From: Alteromonas abrolhosensis
GTDB taxonomy: Bacteria > Pseudomonadota > Gammaproteobacteria > Enterobacterales > Alteromonadaceae
Reading direction: 5' to 3'
Assembly (NCBI RefSeq): GCF_001953635.1
Contig: NZ_MEJH01000002.1
Coordinates: 434,001-498,000, forward strand
Length of the DNA stretch: 64,000 nt
The translations under genes were made by a program, and so were the position numbers. The notes below the pieces were generated by a model. It saw only the letters and a program-made list of their open reading frames with translations. It did not search any database and had not been told where the DNA came from. Of the stretch, positions 1 through 8,870 are shown one piece after another (the stretch's first letter is position 1; each line of letters begins with the position of its first letter).

Positions 1-1418
1 ATTGACGTACCTACATCATCTTGGTCAAGTACGCCATTACCGTTTAGGTTGTCTCGAGCGGCATCGTCGAAATCGACGAACATAATAGGGAAGTCGCCTC
101 TAAAATCGACACCTTGCCCTCTGACCACGTTTGCACCTAAACCAAGGTTTGTCCACGTTCCATAGGGCGCATCGGGACGGCCTTCCGCCGTAGAGTTGTG
201 AAGGTCAAAGATTAACGTCAATTCATCGTTAACTAAGTATTCTAAATTCAAACCAATCGATTTATTTTCATTAACTTGGTTTAGTTCCTGAAGTGCTAAA
301 CCTAGGTCACGAGGCAGTAAATCTCTACGTTCCTGAGTGATTAATACCGGTGTCTTTACTGCTTCGTCGTCAAAGGTCAGTTCCGCAAAGTACCGGTCAT
401 CCATCCAAATTGACTGTTCAGCTCGCGCTTCAAACAGGTCCTGCCTTGAATACGTGTAATCTAGCGTGGCCGTCATCTTTTCCGACGGGGCAAACTGGAA
501 TGTTAGCTGTGCATTGGTTCTATCACGCTCGCGGTCTGCCATGTAGTAACGTAAATCAGATGGAATGCCGTAAAGCTGCCCAATAGCGGGTGCGTTGTTC
601 AACACAACAGGGTCGCCACTATTTGGATTCGACGGATCAGGAGATTGCGGTACCGTGCCATCAAATGGATTGACTCTCCACTGGTTAACAAACGCACCTT
701 GCGCAGCACTATCCCGTTGTTGGAATGAACCAGTAAACGTGACACCAAAGGTATTGTCGTCATTGAGGTAATTGATAAAGCCCGATACTTCTGGCGTTAC
801 GTCATCACCCACGCGGTTAGTAGTATCATGCAGTGCCTTAGCGCCAACGCTTGCAGTAAAACCGTTGTCTGCTGAATCGAAGGGTCTGGCTGTTTTAATA
901 TTAATTGAAGCGCCAATCCCGCCTGTCGCGATGCTCGCTCTGCCAGTCTTGTAGACTTCTACTGCTCTTACACTTTCAGAAGCTAGATCAGAAAAGTCGT
1001 AAGCTCTAGAGTTCGCGACACCGCCACCACCAGGTAATGCGGAGCCAGGCATCGTACGACCATTTAAGGTAACCATATTGTAATCAGGACCGAATCCACG
1101 AGCGGTAACCTGGTTACCTTCACCATTGTTTCGGTTTATCGAAATACCAGTGATACGCTGGAGCGATTCCGCTAAGTTGGTATCTGGAAATTTACCTATA
1201 TCTTCCGCTGAAATGGCATCGACAACACCTGCTGAGTCTCGCTTAATCCCCATCGACTTTTGCACACTGCTTCGAATGCCTGATACCTGAATAACTTCTA
1301 TGTCTTTTTCTGCTTCCTGTGCCGCCGCAGGTGACATAACGCCACTGCTTAATGCGGTCCCGAGTATTAATGACAAGCTTGCTGCGATTTTGCTTTTACG
1401 TGGTGTTGTCTGTGTCAC
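1..1418 (-). CDS. TonB-dependent receptor, N-terminal part (3' end outside window)
   Basis: Outer-membrane active transporter; only the signal peptide, plug and first part of the barrel (about 472 residues) are inside the window. Translation from a GTG gives a signal peptide ending near SPAAAQ, a TonB-box-like DIEVIQVSG, then a plug with the typical ARGFGPDYNMVTLNGR and a glycine-rich GGGGVA stretch. No stop occurs before the window edge, so this is truncation by the window and not a broken gene. An AGAGAG sequence lies just upstream of the GTG. It is divergent from the beta-glucosidase operon and has its own copy of the operator found there, so it probably imports the oligosaccharide that the operon degrades. 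The family is certain; the substrate is inferred. Confidence 0.93.
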   Translation of the reverse strand, partial: MTQTTPRKSKIAASLSLILGTALSSGVMSPAAAQEAEKDIEVIQVSGIRSSVQKSMGIKRDSAGVVDAISAEDIGKFPDTNLAESLQRITGISINRNNGEGNQVTARGFGPDYNMVTLNGRTMPGSALPGGGGVANSRAYDFSDLASESVRAVEVYKTGRASIATGGIGASINIKTARPFDSADNGFTASVGAKALHDTTNRVGDDVTPEVSGFINYLNDDNTFGVTFTGSFQQRDSAAQGAFVNQWRVNPFDGTVPQSPDPSNPNSGDPVVLNNAPAIGQLYGIPSDLRYYMADRERDRTNAQLTFQFAPSEKMTATLDYTYSRQDLFEARAEQSIWMDDRYFAELTFDDEAVKTPVLITQERRDLLPRDLGLALQELNQVNENKSIGLNLEYLVNDELTLIFDLHNSTAEGRPDAPYGTWTNLGLGANVVRGQGVDFRGDFPIMFVDFDDAARDNLNGNGVLDQDDVGTS

Positions 1419-1517
1419 GGTCTATCTCTCTTTATTAGTGGCTTTTATGTGTGTTGTGAACCTTAGGCGCCATCAGAAAGGGCTTTCCCAAAGAGAAGCT
1501 AGAAAACCCGCACAAAA

Positions 1518-1529
1518 GAAAGCGCTTTC
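1518..1529. promoter_or_regulatory. LacI-family operator, receptor side
   Basis: Perfect 12-bp palindrome GAAAGCGCTTTC with the central CG step typical of LacI/GalR-family operators. It lies about 90 bp upstream of the receptor start. The same core recurs at 1747-1760, and a LacI-family gene closes the adjacent operon, so autoregulated co-control of both transcripts is likely (inference). Confidence 0.7.
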
Positions 1530-1746
1530 CGAACATTAATTCAACAAAAGTTTAATATCAACACATTTTTTACAATTAATTCACAGCACTTTATTTTAAG
1601 AACGGAATGAATCGCGTCAAAAAATACATTTTATTTATTAATTTCATAAAGATATGAATATAAGAGTAAAAGGATAACTTTTTATTCGAATGCCTAAAGA
1701 ATTGATCAACCTCTATTTTCATTAACGATAAAATGACATTTATTTG

Positions 1747-1760
1747 AGAAAGCGCTTTCT
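1747..1760. promoter_or_regulatory. LacI-family operator, glucosidase side
   Basis: Perfect 14-bp palindrome AGAAAGCGCTTTCT, sharing its 12-bp core with the site at 1518. It sits where the -35 element of the glucosidase promoter is expected, a position suited to repression. Confidence 0.7.
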
Positions 1761-1862
1761 AATTGTTTTTTATTTGTGCTATAACCGCTCTGTTATTTCA
1801 GATTTCACATGCGACACGACAAACACGGAAACTACGCACAGTTAGAAAAAAGGTTATCTACT

Positions 1863-3200
1863 ATGAACAGCATTTCGCTACCTGCTGGCAGTCCCTTGCT
1901 TAAGAAGTCATTCCTTTATGGAACTGCCACATCAAGTTTTCAAATAGAAGGGGATGTGGATAACCGTCTCGAATGTATTTGGGATAGGTTTTGTAAACAG
2001 CCTTCTGCTATTGCAGATCACTCAAATGGCGATATTGCTTGTGAGCATATTGTTCGGTGGAAAGAAGATTTCGACATATTGTTAGATTTAGATGTGGATG
2101 CCTATCGCTTCTCAATTTCTTGGCCGCGGGTCATGACACAAGAGGGTGAGTTGAATCCGCAAGGCGTTGCCTTTTATAAGACGTTAGTTAAAGCTTTAAA
2201 TGAAAAAGGGATTAAGGCGTTTGCAACGCTTTATCATTGGGATCTCCCTCAACACCTAGAAGATAAAGGTGGATGGCTTAACCGACAAACCGCTTATGCA
2301 TTTGAAGACTATGTAGACAAAATCAGTCAGGCGCTCGGAGAAGACGTATATTCTTACGCGACATTCAATGAGCCTTTCTGCAGCGCTTATCTTGGGTATG
2401 AAATAGGCGTACATGCCCCTGGCAAAACGGGTAGAAAATATGGGCGTACTGCAGCTCATCACATACTGCTAGCGCATGGACTGGGTATGCAGGTGCTCAG
2501 AAAAAATGTACCAAACAGTGAAGCGGGCATAGTGTTGAATTTTACGCCATGCTACTCCGCGACGCAGAAAACAGATGACCTGTTAGCCACCCGCAAAGCA
2601 GACGAATATATAAATCAATGGTATATACAGCCGGTAATGGAAGGGCGCTACCCTGAAGTATTATTTGATCTAGACGAAGCAGACAGGCCGCCAGTCGAAG
2701 ATGGAGATATGGAGATAATATGCCAGCCGCTCGACTATCTGGGTGTTAATTTCTACACTCGGTTACATTATTCAGCCCCTCGAGAGAAAAACGCACTGTA
2801 TTATGAGCATTCCCATCAAGGGCCACTTACTGATATTGGCTGGGAAATTTATCCCAAGGCGCTTTACGATTTGCTTACGTCGCTGAATGAGCGCTATACG
2901 TTACCACCCATTTTTATTACTGAAAATGGCGCAGCGATGGCGGATAAGCTTATCGATGGTGAAGTTAACGACGTCGACCGCGTTTCTTACTACCATACCC
3001 ATTTAAACATGGTGCATGACGCCGTATTAGCCGGCGTGAAAGTGAGCGGTTACTTCGCTTGGAGCCTTCTTGATAACTTTGAATGGGCTGAAGGTTATGC
3101 AAAACGTTTCGGATTAGTTTATGTGGATTTTGATACGCAAGAGCGTACCCTTAAACTCAGCGCCAATGCCTATAAGGCACTTATAGCAAGTCGAAAATAA
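1863..3200 (+). CDS. GH1 beta-glucosidase
   Basis: Family 1 glycoside hydrolase cleaving beta-glucosides, probably in the cytoplasm since no signal peptide is seen. With this start the protein has 445 residues, usual for the family. YGTATSSFQIEG near residues 19-30 is the family N-terminal signature; TFNEP at 167-171 carries the acid/base Glu170, and ITENG at 352-356 the nucleophile Glu354. An in-frame ATG at 1809 would add 18 residues but lacks a ribosome site, whereas AAAAAGG precedes the ATG at 1863. It is followed 17 bp later by a sugar symporter and then a LacI regulator, forming an operon. Exact substrate (cellobiose, laminaribiose or other) cannot be read from the sequence. Confidence 0.93.
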   Translation: MNSISLPAGSPLLKKSFLYGTATSSFQIEGDVDNRLECIWDRFCKQPSAIADHSNGDIACEHIVRWKEDFDILLDLDVDAYRFSISWPRVMTQEGELNPQGVAFYKTLVKALNEKGIKAFATLYHWDLPQHLEDKGGWLNRQTAYAFEDYVDKISQALGEDVYSYATFNEPFCSAYLGYEIGVHAPGKTGRKYGRTAAHHILLAHGLGMQVLRKNVPNSEAGIVLNFTPCYSATQKTDDLLATRKADEYINQWYIQPVMEGRYPEVLFDLDEADRPPVEDGDMEIICQPLDYLGVNFYTRLHYSAPREKNALYYEHSHQGPLTDIGWEIYPKALYDLLTSLNERYTLPPIFITENGAAMADKLIDGEVNDVDRVSYYHTHLNMVHDAVLAGVKVSGYFAWSLLDNFEWAEGYAKRFGLVYVDFDTQERTLKLSANAYKALIASRK

Positions 3201-3217
3201 CAATGGTAGGACGAGCA

Positions 3218-4825
3218 ATGAACCATAAGCTGACATTAAAAGAAAAAGTAGGTTATGGGATGGGTGACGCAGCGGCCAATTTAGTGTGGCGGGGCGCACT
3301 GGCCTATTTGGCGGTATTTTACACCGATACATTTGGGATAACAGCCGCTGCCGCAGCCATGTTGTTTCTTGTAGTGCGCCTTTCAGACGGAGTCACCGAT
3401 ATCATCATGGGGATGATTGCGGATAGAACTCAAACCAAAATGGGTAAGTTTCGCCCTTGGATTTTAGGCTCTACACCGTTTCTAGGGCTATTTATGGTCC
3501 TTTGCTTCACTACACCAGAGCTCTCATATTCAGGCAAGCTCATTTACGCCTATCTAACCTATATTGGGTTAACCTTGGCGTATACGGTTAACAATGTGCC
3601 TTATTCCGCGTTAATGGGTGTGATGACCAGTGATGACAGAGAGCGTACAAGCCTGTCAGGATTTCGCTTTGCGGGAGCATTCTTTGGAGGACTTCTGGTT
3701 ATGGGATGCTTGCCTATGCTGGTGGACTCGCTAGGTCAGGGAAATAATGCCGTTGGATACCAGTACACTATGTGGCTTTTTGCCACACTACTTGTCGTGT
3801 TGATGTGCGTTACCGTATTTACTACGAAAGAGCGCGTGACATTCCAACAAATACCCCAGTCTTGTAACACGTTAAATGGTATAACGCACAACGGATCAGA
3901 GAATCAGCAATTAACTGGACGTCGTTCGTTGTCATCTGAGCTTATCGATTTAGGAAAACAGCTACCGTTAATACTGGTACCTCTGTCAGCGATAACCGCC
4001 TTTTTTTACTATCGAGACCTACTAACAGGGGCAATCTTCATTGCTGTTATGGTATTTACTACGTTAGCAATAAGGCGGCTAACGCGCCGACCAGAATCCC
4101 AAAATTCTCGCTCCCAGCAGGATATTATCGACCTGCTTTCAAACAAGCCCTGGCTTATTTTATTAGGAATGGGCTTTTTAACTATGATGTTTAACGGTAT
4201 TAAATATGGCGTTATTGCTTATTATTTTAAGTATTACATGGGAAATGAGTTGCTCACAGGCTACTTTTTCATAGCTCTGCTGGTGGTCTCCATTTTTGGG
4301 GCACTAGCCACGTCGAAATTAGCAAGTATGTTTGGCCGCAAGAGGCTCTTTATCATCGCACTGCTAGCAAGTAGCGTGTTGACGTCTGGTATTTACTTTG
4401 TTCCTCAAGGAAATATAAGTGGGATATTCATATTAGGATGTAGCGCCGAATTTTTTGCAGCTATTTTACCTACGTTGTTTTTCTCTATGCTTGGTGACTC
4501 GGCGGATTACAGCGAATATAAAACAGGTCGAAGAGCAACAGGGCTTGTCTATTCTGCAGGCTCGTTTGTTCAGAAAACCGGAGGCGGCTTTGCAGGGGCG
4601 TTAGTGCTATTGGTCTTAGGAAGTTATGGCTACAATGGCCTTGATCTCAATACCATTAACCAGACCCTTCCCGGTATGAAATCCTTAATGAGTTGGATTC
4701 CTGCGTTATTTGGCTTTGCGGGTGCGGCGCTTATCTGTCTGTACCCTTTAAATGACGAAAAACAAAGAGAAGTCACGCAAGCATTGCTCACTCGACGTAG
4801 CGCACAGGCGCCGATAACGGCATAA
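3218..4825 (+). CDS. GPH-family (MelB-like) sugar:cation symporter
   Basis: Inner-membrane transporter of the glycoside-pentoside-hexuronide family in the major facilitator superfamily. The N-terminus (LKEKVGYGMGDAAANLVW) and DGVTDIIMGMIADRTQTKMGKFRPW, the loop after the second helix, are family hallmarks. Start chosen at the ATG preceded by AGGA rather than the ATG five codons upstream. It has 535 residues, longer than the roughly 450-480 usual for the family; the surplus is in the central loop, which holds a polar stretch and an extra hydrophobic pair before the second six-helix half (see findings). Operon position after a beta-glucosidase suggests it takes up the disaccharide or glucoside cleaved by that enzyme. 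Confidence 0.9.
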   Translation: MNHKLTLKEKVGYGMGDAAANLVWRGALAYLAVFYTDTFGITAAAAAMLFLVVRLSDGVTDIIMGMIADRTQTKMGKFRPWILGSTPFLGLFMVLCFTTPELSYSGKLIYAYLTYIGLTLAYTVNNVPYSALMGVMTSDDRERTSLSGFRFAGAFFGGLLVMGCLPMLVDSLGQGNNAVGYQYTMWLFATLLVVLMCVTVFTTKERVTFQQIPQSCNTLNGITHNGSENQQLTGRRSLSSELIDLGKQLPLILVPLSAITAFFYYRDLLTGAIFIAVMVFTTLAIRRLTRRPESQNSRSQQDIIDLLSNKPWLILLGMGFLTMMFNGIKYGVIAYYFKYYMGNELLTGYFFIALLVVSIFGALATSKLASMFGRKRLFIIALLASSVLTSGIYFVPQGNISGIFILGCSAEFFAAILPTLFFSMLGDSADYSEYKTGRRATGLVYSAGSFVQKTGGGFAGALVLLVLGSYGYNGLDLNTINQTLPGMKSLMSWIPALFGFAGAALICLYPLNDEKQREVTQALLTRRSAQAPITA

Positions 4826-4870
4826 TACAATCAGTTAGAGTGATTGTTTTAAAAAACGAGGTTTTATCAC

Positions 4871-5872
4871 GTGCCTACTATTTACCAAGTTGCCGAACGT
4901 GCAGGTGTTTCTTTATCCACAGTTTCCCGCGTATTAAACGGTAAGGCTTCGGTAAACAAAGTATTAAAGGAGCGAGTAGAGAAAGCGGTTAAGGAACTAA
5001 ATTACCGCCCAAACTCAGTTGCGCGCTCACTTGCAAATAATCGCACCGACAGTGTTGGGGTGCTTGTACCCGAACTAAATGCGCCGTTTTTTGGCGATTT
5101 GATGCAAGCAGTAGAGTCAACACTAAGGGCTGCTGATAAGCACGTTATTATCACCGTAGGAAGGAACTGTCTTGAGACGGAAAAAGATGCAGTCGAGTTT
5201 CTAATAAGCCGAAACTGCGATGCGCTTATAATGCACGCAGAAGCCTTGTCTGATGAATATTTGCTAGAGCTAAATCAGTCAAAACTCCCTGTTGCTTTGG
5301 TCAATAGACAGGTAGAAGGTTTACCCGATGCGTGTACCAGCCTAGACAATGAAAAAGGCGGTTATCTCGCCACCCGCCATTTACTTGAATTAGGTCATAA
5401 GGATATTGCATATATTTCAGGGCCTACTGATAAACGCGATGCTAGCTTGCGCCTTGAAGGCCACAAACGCGCCCTATCAGAAGCGGGGATACTTGCAAAT
5501 CCACAACTTATTTTCAACGGTGATTATTCTGAAGAAGATGGGAAAGTGGGTCTATTAGAGTTGTTGGCTCGCGATGTGCCTTTTACCGCGTTGGTATGTG
5601 CTAATGACTGGATGGCATCAGGAGCAATAAGCTGCGCGAGAGATTTAGGAATGAGTCTTCCCCATGATTTATCTGTCGTGGGCTTCGATGATGTAGTATT
5701 TGCCCACCATGTTTTTCCCCGCCTTACCACGGTAAGCAACCCAATTGCAGAAATGGCCGAAATGTCAGCCAAGTACATATTAAACAAAGTGTATGGTCAG
5801 ACGAATGACGTACAACTTTATTTTGAGCCTTCTTTGGTTCTGCGAGAATCGACTGAGAAGCACGAAGGCTGA
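4871..5872 (+). CDS. LacI/GalR-family transcriptional regulator
   Basis: Sugar-responsive repressor of 333 residues. The N-terminal helix-turn-helix (TIYQVAERAGVSLSTVSRVL, residues 3-22) and hinge helix region YRPNSVARSLA are classic. The rest is a periplasmic-binding-protein-like effector domain ending with the family's VLRES. The start is GTG, preceded by GAGG at 9-bp spacing. It is the third gene of the glucosidase operon, and the palindromes at 1518 and 1747 have the correct form to be its operators. The effector sugar is unknown. Confidence 0.93.
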   Translation: MPTIYQVAERAGVSLSTVSRVLNGKASVNKVLKERVEKAVKELNYRPNSVARSLANNRTDSVGVLVPELNAPFFGDLMQAVESTLRAADKHVIITVGRNCLETEKDAVEFLISRNCDALIMHAEALSDEYLLELNQSKLPVALVNRQVEGLPDACTSLDNEKGGYLATRHLLELGHKDIAYISGPTDKRDASLRLEGHKRALSEAGILANPQLIFNGDYSEEDGKVGLLELLARDVPFTALVCANDWMASGAISCARDLGMSLPHDLSVVGFDDVVFAHHVFPRLTTVSNPIAEMAEMSAKYILNKVYGQTNDVQLYFEPSLVLRESTEKHEG

Positions 5873-5886
5873 TAGATACAAACGCA

Positions 5887-5917
5887 AATCGCCCCATTAT
5901 CTAAACTCAGGGCGATT
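5887..5917. terminator. Possible bidirectional terminator
   Basis: Inverted repeat AATCGCCC / GGGCGATT with a 15-nt loop lies between the convergent LacI regulator and DUF1624 genes. No strong T-run follows on either strand, so it is a weak candidate supported mainly by position. Confidence 0.4.
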
Positions 5918-5984
5918 ATGGTTATATATTCAGCGAACAATGTTTACTTCATAACACGACAAACAATTGCTACTAAAGTTAAAC

Positions 5985-7145
5985 CTACAGGTACTTTAGC
6001 CATGGAGAATGGTGTTTCGCCTTATAGGTACTAAACCACTTAACAGGGAAGTAAAGCACCAAACTAAGACCAGCAGAAATCGCCCAAATCTGAAAGATAT
6101 TATCTACACCCACATATTTCCCTTTGTTCGCTCCCCACGTAATGAACGCAATACCGTACATCAAAAGAAGCGTGTACAGATGAAGGATATAGAAAAACAT
6201 TGGCACCGAGCCGAATGTGTCTAAGAATCTAAGTTGATTGTCTTTCACTCTCTCGAAAGCAAAAAGCAATATAAACATGCCTGCCAAAGTAAGGAGCAGG
6301 AATGCCAGGGATGGGGGATATTTTGTTAAGTTAAATATCGACATAAATGTGGCAATCACCTTGTCCTGAAACGTCCAAGGTAAAGTTTCGCCGTAAATAT
6401 TTAAACCACGTAACACAAGGAATAAAACAAGCGAAACTCCGCATAAGCCAATTAACCATCGACCTCGAACTTCCATATCAATGCGCGGGTTATAAAGAGG
6501 CCCACAAGCATAACCAAGCAGGATTACGCCAATCCAGGGAAGCACGGGATAGCTTACTTTAATATTTAGTGAGGCCGACTGGAGTATATACCCCCTGTCG
6601 TGCAACATCGTCCACAGTGTGTAGCCTGTTTCATGTGGAACATAGGTAATTGACGTTAGCGCATTATGACCAAACACGATGATAAGACCGATTACAAGTA
6701 ACACTGGTCTAGGCAGGTAACTTAATATAGCCAGTGAGATCATACTGACGCCGATAGCCCACATTACTTGGAGATAAATGGTCTGAAAACTCGCTCCCCA
6801 ACTAAAGGAAATTAGCGTGATCTCTAAAAATAAAATAAACAACCCACGTTTAATCAGAAATTCTCTAACGTTGCGTTTTGGCTTGGGACTATTAGCGTTA
6901 TCTACTGGATTGGCGTATAGCCACGCTGATAGGCCTGTCAAAAACACGAAAGTGGGTGCGCAATAGTGTGCGGCCAGCCGCGTGAAAAATAGCGCAGGTG
7001 ACGTTGTATCAATATCCATAGGATCCGTTACCTGCATATGCAGAAAAAAGCGTTCTCGCACGTGGTCAACTAGCATTATGAGCATGACTAAACCACGCAT
7101 CATATCGATACTTCGAATACGGTTTCGTTGAATATTTGAAGGCAT
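5985..7145 (-). CDS. DUF1624 / heparan-alpha-glucosaminide N-acetyltransferase-like membrane protein
   Basis: Polytopic inner-membrane protein of 386 residues. The N-terminus RIRSIDMMRGLVMLIMLVDH, followed by a helix with TFVFLTGLSAWLYA, is the signature of the DUF1624/HGSNAT-like acyltransferase family, in which a conserved histidine (here His28 of LVDH) is thought to carry the acetyl group. About ten hydrophobic segments are visible. The acceptor substrate is not predictable from sequence. It stands alone, convergent with the sugar operon and divergent from the SnoaL-like gene. Confidence 0.8.
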   Translation of the reverse strand: MPSNIQRNRIRSIDMMRGLVMLIMLVDHVRERFFLHMQVTDPMDIDTTSPALFFTRLAAHYCAPTFVFLTGLSAWLYANPVDNANSPKPKRNVREFLIKRGLFILFLEITLISFSWGASFQTIYLQVMWAIGVSMISLAILSYLPRPVLLVIGLIIVFGHNALTSITYVPHETGYTLWTMLHDRGYILQSASLNIKVSYPVLPWIGVILLGYACGPLYNPRIDMEVRGRWLIGLCGVSLVLFLVLRGLNIYGETLPWTFQDKVIATFMSIFNLTKYPPSLAFLLLTLAGMFILLFAFERVKDNQLRFLDTFGSVPMFFYILHLYTLLLMYGIAFITWGANKGKYVGVDNIFQIWAISAGLSLVLYFPVKWFSTYKAKHHSPWLKYL

Positions 7146-7352
7146 TGTATTTACTATTTTTGGCAGAAATAATTGTTATAAGCGTAACGGCAATGAAAAT
7201 GCTAAATAGCTACCAACGCTAGTCTGAGTATGGGCTACACAACCAAACTTATGATATAACATAACACGTAAAAATAACAAAGCTTTGGTTAGAATGTACT
7301 AATAACTCGTCAGATAGCATATGGTATAGCTTAAGAACAAATTGGAGCCCCT

Positions 7353-7820
7353 ATGAAACAGCTAATAATAGTTTTAATCTTAATGTCCGCTGCCTCATTC
7401 ACCTATGCTAACGACAATCGCGAACGAGTTAATCAAACGCTAGATGCCTTGCATCACAATGCATCTATTGCCGACATGGACGAGTATTTCAATTTGTACC
7501 ATGATACCGCTGTTTTCATTGGCACCGACGCATCTGAGGTATGGAATAAAGAAGCGTTTAAAGCCTATGCTAAACCTCATTTTGACAAGGGCAAAGGATG
7601 GACATATCACCCGAAAACCAGAAACGTTTATTTCTCTCCTAATCAAGACGTAGCTTGGTTCGATGAGTTGCTTGATAACGAAAGCCTGGGCGAAACCCGC
7701 GGTACTGGGGTATTAATAAAAGAAGAAGGGCGGTGGAAGATAACCCAATACCATCTAACTATCCCTATTCCCAATGCACTGGCAGATAGCGTTGCAAAAC
7801 AAATCAAGGCTGCGCAATAA
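7353..7820 (+). CDS. Exported SnoaL/NTF2-like protein
   Basis: Small 155-residue protein with a signal peptide (MKQLIIVLILMSAASFTYA, cleavage near residue 19) and one NTF2-like cone fold: helix-rich start with MDEYFNLYHDTAVFIGTDASEVW, then strands ending in GRWKITQYHLTIPIPN. This resembles the SnoaL_3 group, whose members are mostly uncharacterised. GGAG lies 6 bp before the ATG. The predicted location is the periplasm; no catalytic role can be assigned. It converges on the OmpA-like gene, sharing the terminator between them. Confidence 0.75.
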   Translation: MKQLIIVLILMSAASFTYANDNRERVNQTLDALHHNASIADMDEYFNLYHDTAVFIGTDASEVWNKEAFKAYAKPHFDKGKGWTYHPKTRNVYFSPNQDVAWFDELLDNESLGETRGTGVLIKEEGRWKITQYHLTIPIPNALADSVAKQIKAAQ

Positions 7821-7823
7821 AAA

Positions 7824-7850
7824 AAGCCCCGATAAAACGGGGCTTCTCTG
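7824..7850 (-). terminator. Rho-independent terminator of the OmpA-like gene
   Basis: Eight-bp perfect stem AAGCCCCG / CGGGGCTT with a 6-nt loop. On the minus strand it is followed by a run of T (the A-tract at 7819-7825), giving a canonical terminator just after the OmpA-like stop. It may also stop plus-strand transcription, with a poorer T-tract. Confidence 0.88.
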
Positions 7851-7871
7851 CTCTTACAGCCTTATCAACGT

Positions 7872-8513
7872 TTAGGTATTAGACTGAGTAAGAGGCTGTA
7901 TTTCCATTTCAACACGACGGTTCATCGAGCGGTTCGCAGCACTGTTATTAGGTACTTTAGGTGCATATTCACCCATGCCTACCGTAGTGATACGCGTAGG
8001 GTTAACTGAGTAGTTAATAAGCAAGTTCTTAACCGCACCTGCACGACGCTCAGATAGCGACTGATTGTACTGCTCTGAACCAGTATCATCAGTGTGACCT
8101 TTAATCATCAGTACGGTTTTTTCGTAATTGTTTACGACTTTAGCGACGTCTTGAAGCACCGGATTAAAGTTGGGGCTGATACTAGAGCTGTCGGTAGCAA
8201 AAGTAATGTCGCCAGGCATAATTAAGCGTAGGTTATCTCCCTCACGAACCACTTGAACACCTGTGTCAGAAAGTTCATTTCGAAGCTCTTCTTCCTGTTT
8301 GTCCATGTAATTACCAATCGCACCACCTGCGATTGCGCCTACCGCTGCGCCCCACGCATATCGACTTTTATCGTGATCGCCCGTTGCCTTACCCAGCAAT
8401 GCACCTACCACAGCACCTATTGCGGCACCTTTTTGCGTATTGTTCGGATCAGTTGCGCAACCTGCTACCGTTAATGACGCAGCAATTAAACTTACAGCAA
8501 GAGTCTTTTTCAT
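7872..8513 (-). CDS. OmpA-family lipoprotein (YiaD-like)
   Basis: Outer-membrane lipoprotein of 213 residues. The signal peptide ends in a lipobox LTVAGC (lipidated Cys19). A glycine-zipper region follows (GAAIGAVVGALLGKA, then AAVGAIAGGAIGNYM), then a C-terminal OmpA peptidoglycan-binding domain with GHTDDTGSEQYNQSLSERRA and NRRVEM. This architecture matches YiaD/Pal-like proteins that tie the outer membrane to peptidoglycan. GAGGAAG precedes the ATG. It appears monocistronic with a strong terminator and a long upstream region. Confidence 0.9.
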   Translation of the reverse strand: MKKTLAVSLIAASLTVAGCATDPNNTQKGAAIGAVVGALLGKATGDHDKSRYAWGAAVGAIAGGAIGNYMDKQEEELRNELSDTGVQVVREGDNLRLIMPGDITFATDSSSISPNFNPVLQDVAKVVNNYEKTVLMIKGHTDDTGSEQYNQSLSERRAGAVKNLLINYSVNPTRITTVGMGEYAPKVPNNSAANRSMNRRVEMEIQPLTQSNT

Positions 8514-8870
8514 AACTTCCTCTTATTTAAATTAAAAGCTCAATATTGACGAGTTGCATTTTTCCATTGCCACCCTCAACAAGCTTTGTGTTAATTTTTA
8601 TTGAACAATTACAGTGATAGCAATTAACGTTCCATCAGTAAATATCTTCTGTTTAGGTAATGGTCGCTCTCTGATGAGAGCCCAGCTACCTCTAACCTAC
8701 CTCGCCGGCAAGGCCAATAGTAGAGGCGCGGACACCACGCTAAGCTTAATATAGTGTAGGAGATCAAAACTGAACGTAAGCTAAATCAGTGAGGAAAAGA
8801 TACTAGGCAGTAGAAAAAAGACGCTGTTATACAGTGTAAATAATACACTGTGTTGCTAAAAAGTAACATT
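8514..8870. other. Non-coding gap upstream of the OmpA-like gene with hairpins
   Basis: About 357 bp with no credible gene. It contains a perfect hairpin GCTCTC-TGAT-GAGAGC at 8666-8681 and a second, larger pairing CCTCTA (8689-8694) / TAGAGG (8721-8726) enclosing a GCCGGC core. Read on the minus strand these would lie in the 5' region of the lipoprotein transcript. I recognise no known riboswitch in it. Confidence 0.4.

Larger units (their letters stand above)
1419..1862. promoter_or_regulatory. Divergent promoter region of the sugar locus
   Basis: AT-rich gap of about 440 bp between the receptor and the glucosidase. It holds two GAAAGCGCTTTC palindromes (listed separately) and a third, degraded copy, GAAAGGGCTTTC, at 1476-1487, closer to the receptor start. 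On the plus strand a TATAAC -10-like hexamer at 1780-1785 lies 19 bp after the second palindrome, placing that operator over the -35 zone. On the minus strand a TTGATA-N17-TAATGT promoter-like arrangement ends just before the first palindrome. The promoter assignments are tentative; the palindromes are directly visible. Confidence 0.6.

Noticed and set aside
1300-1539. Plus-strand frame at the receptor 5' end
   Set aside because: Antisense to the receptor signal peptide and spanning its promoter and operator.
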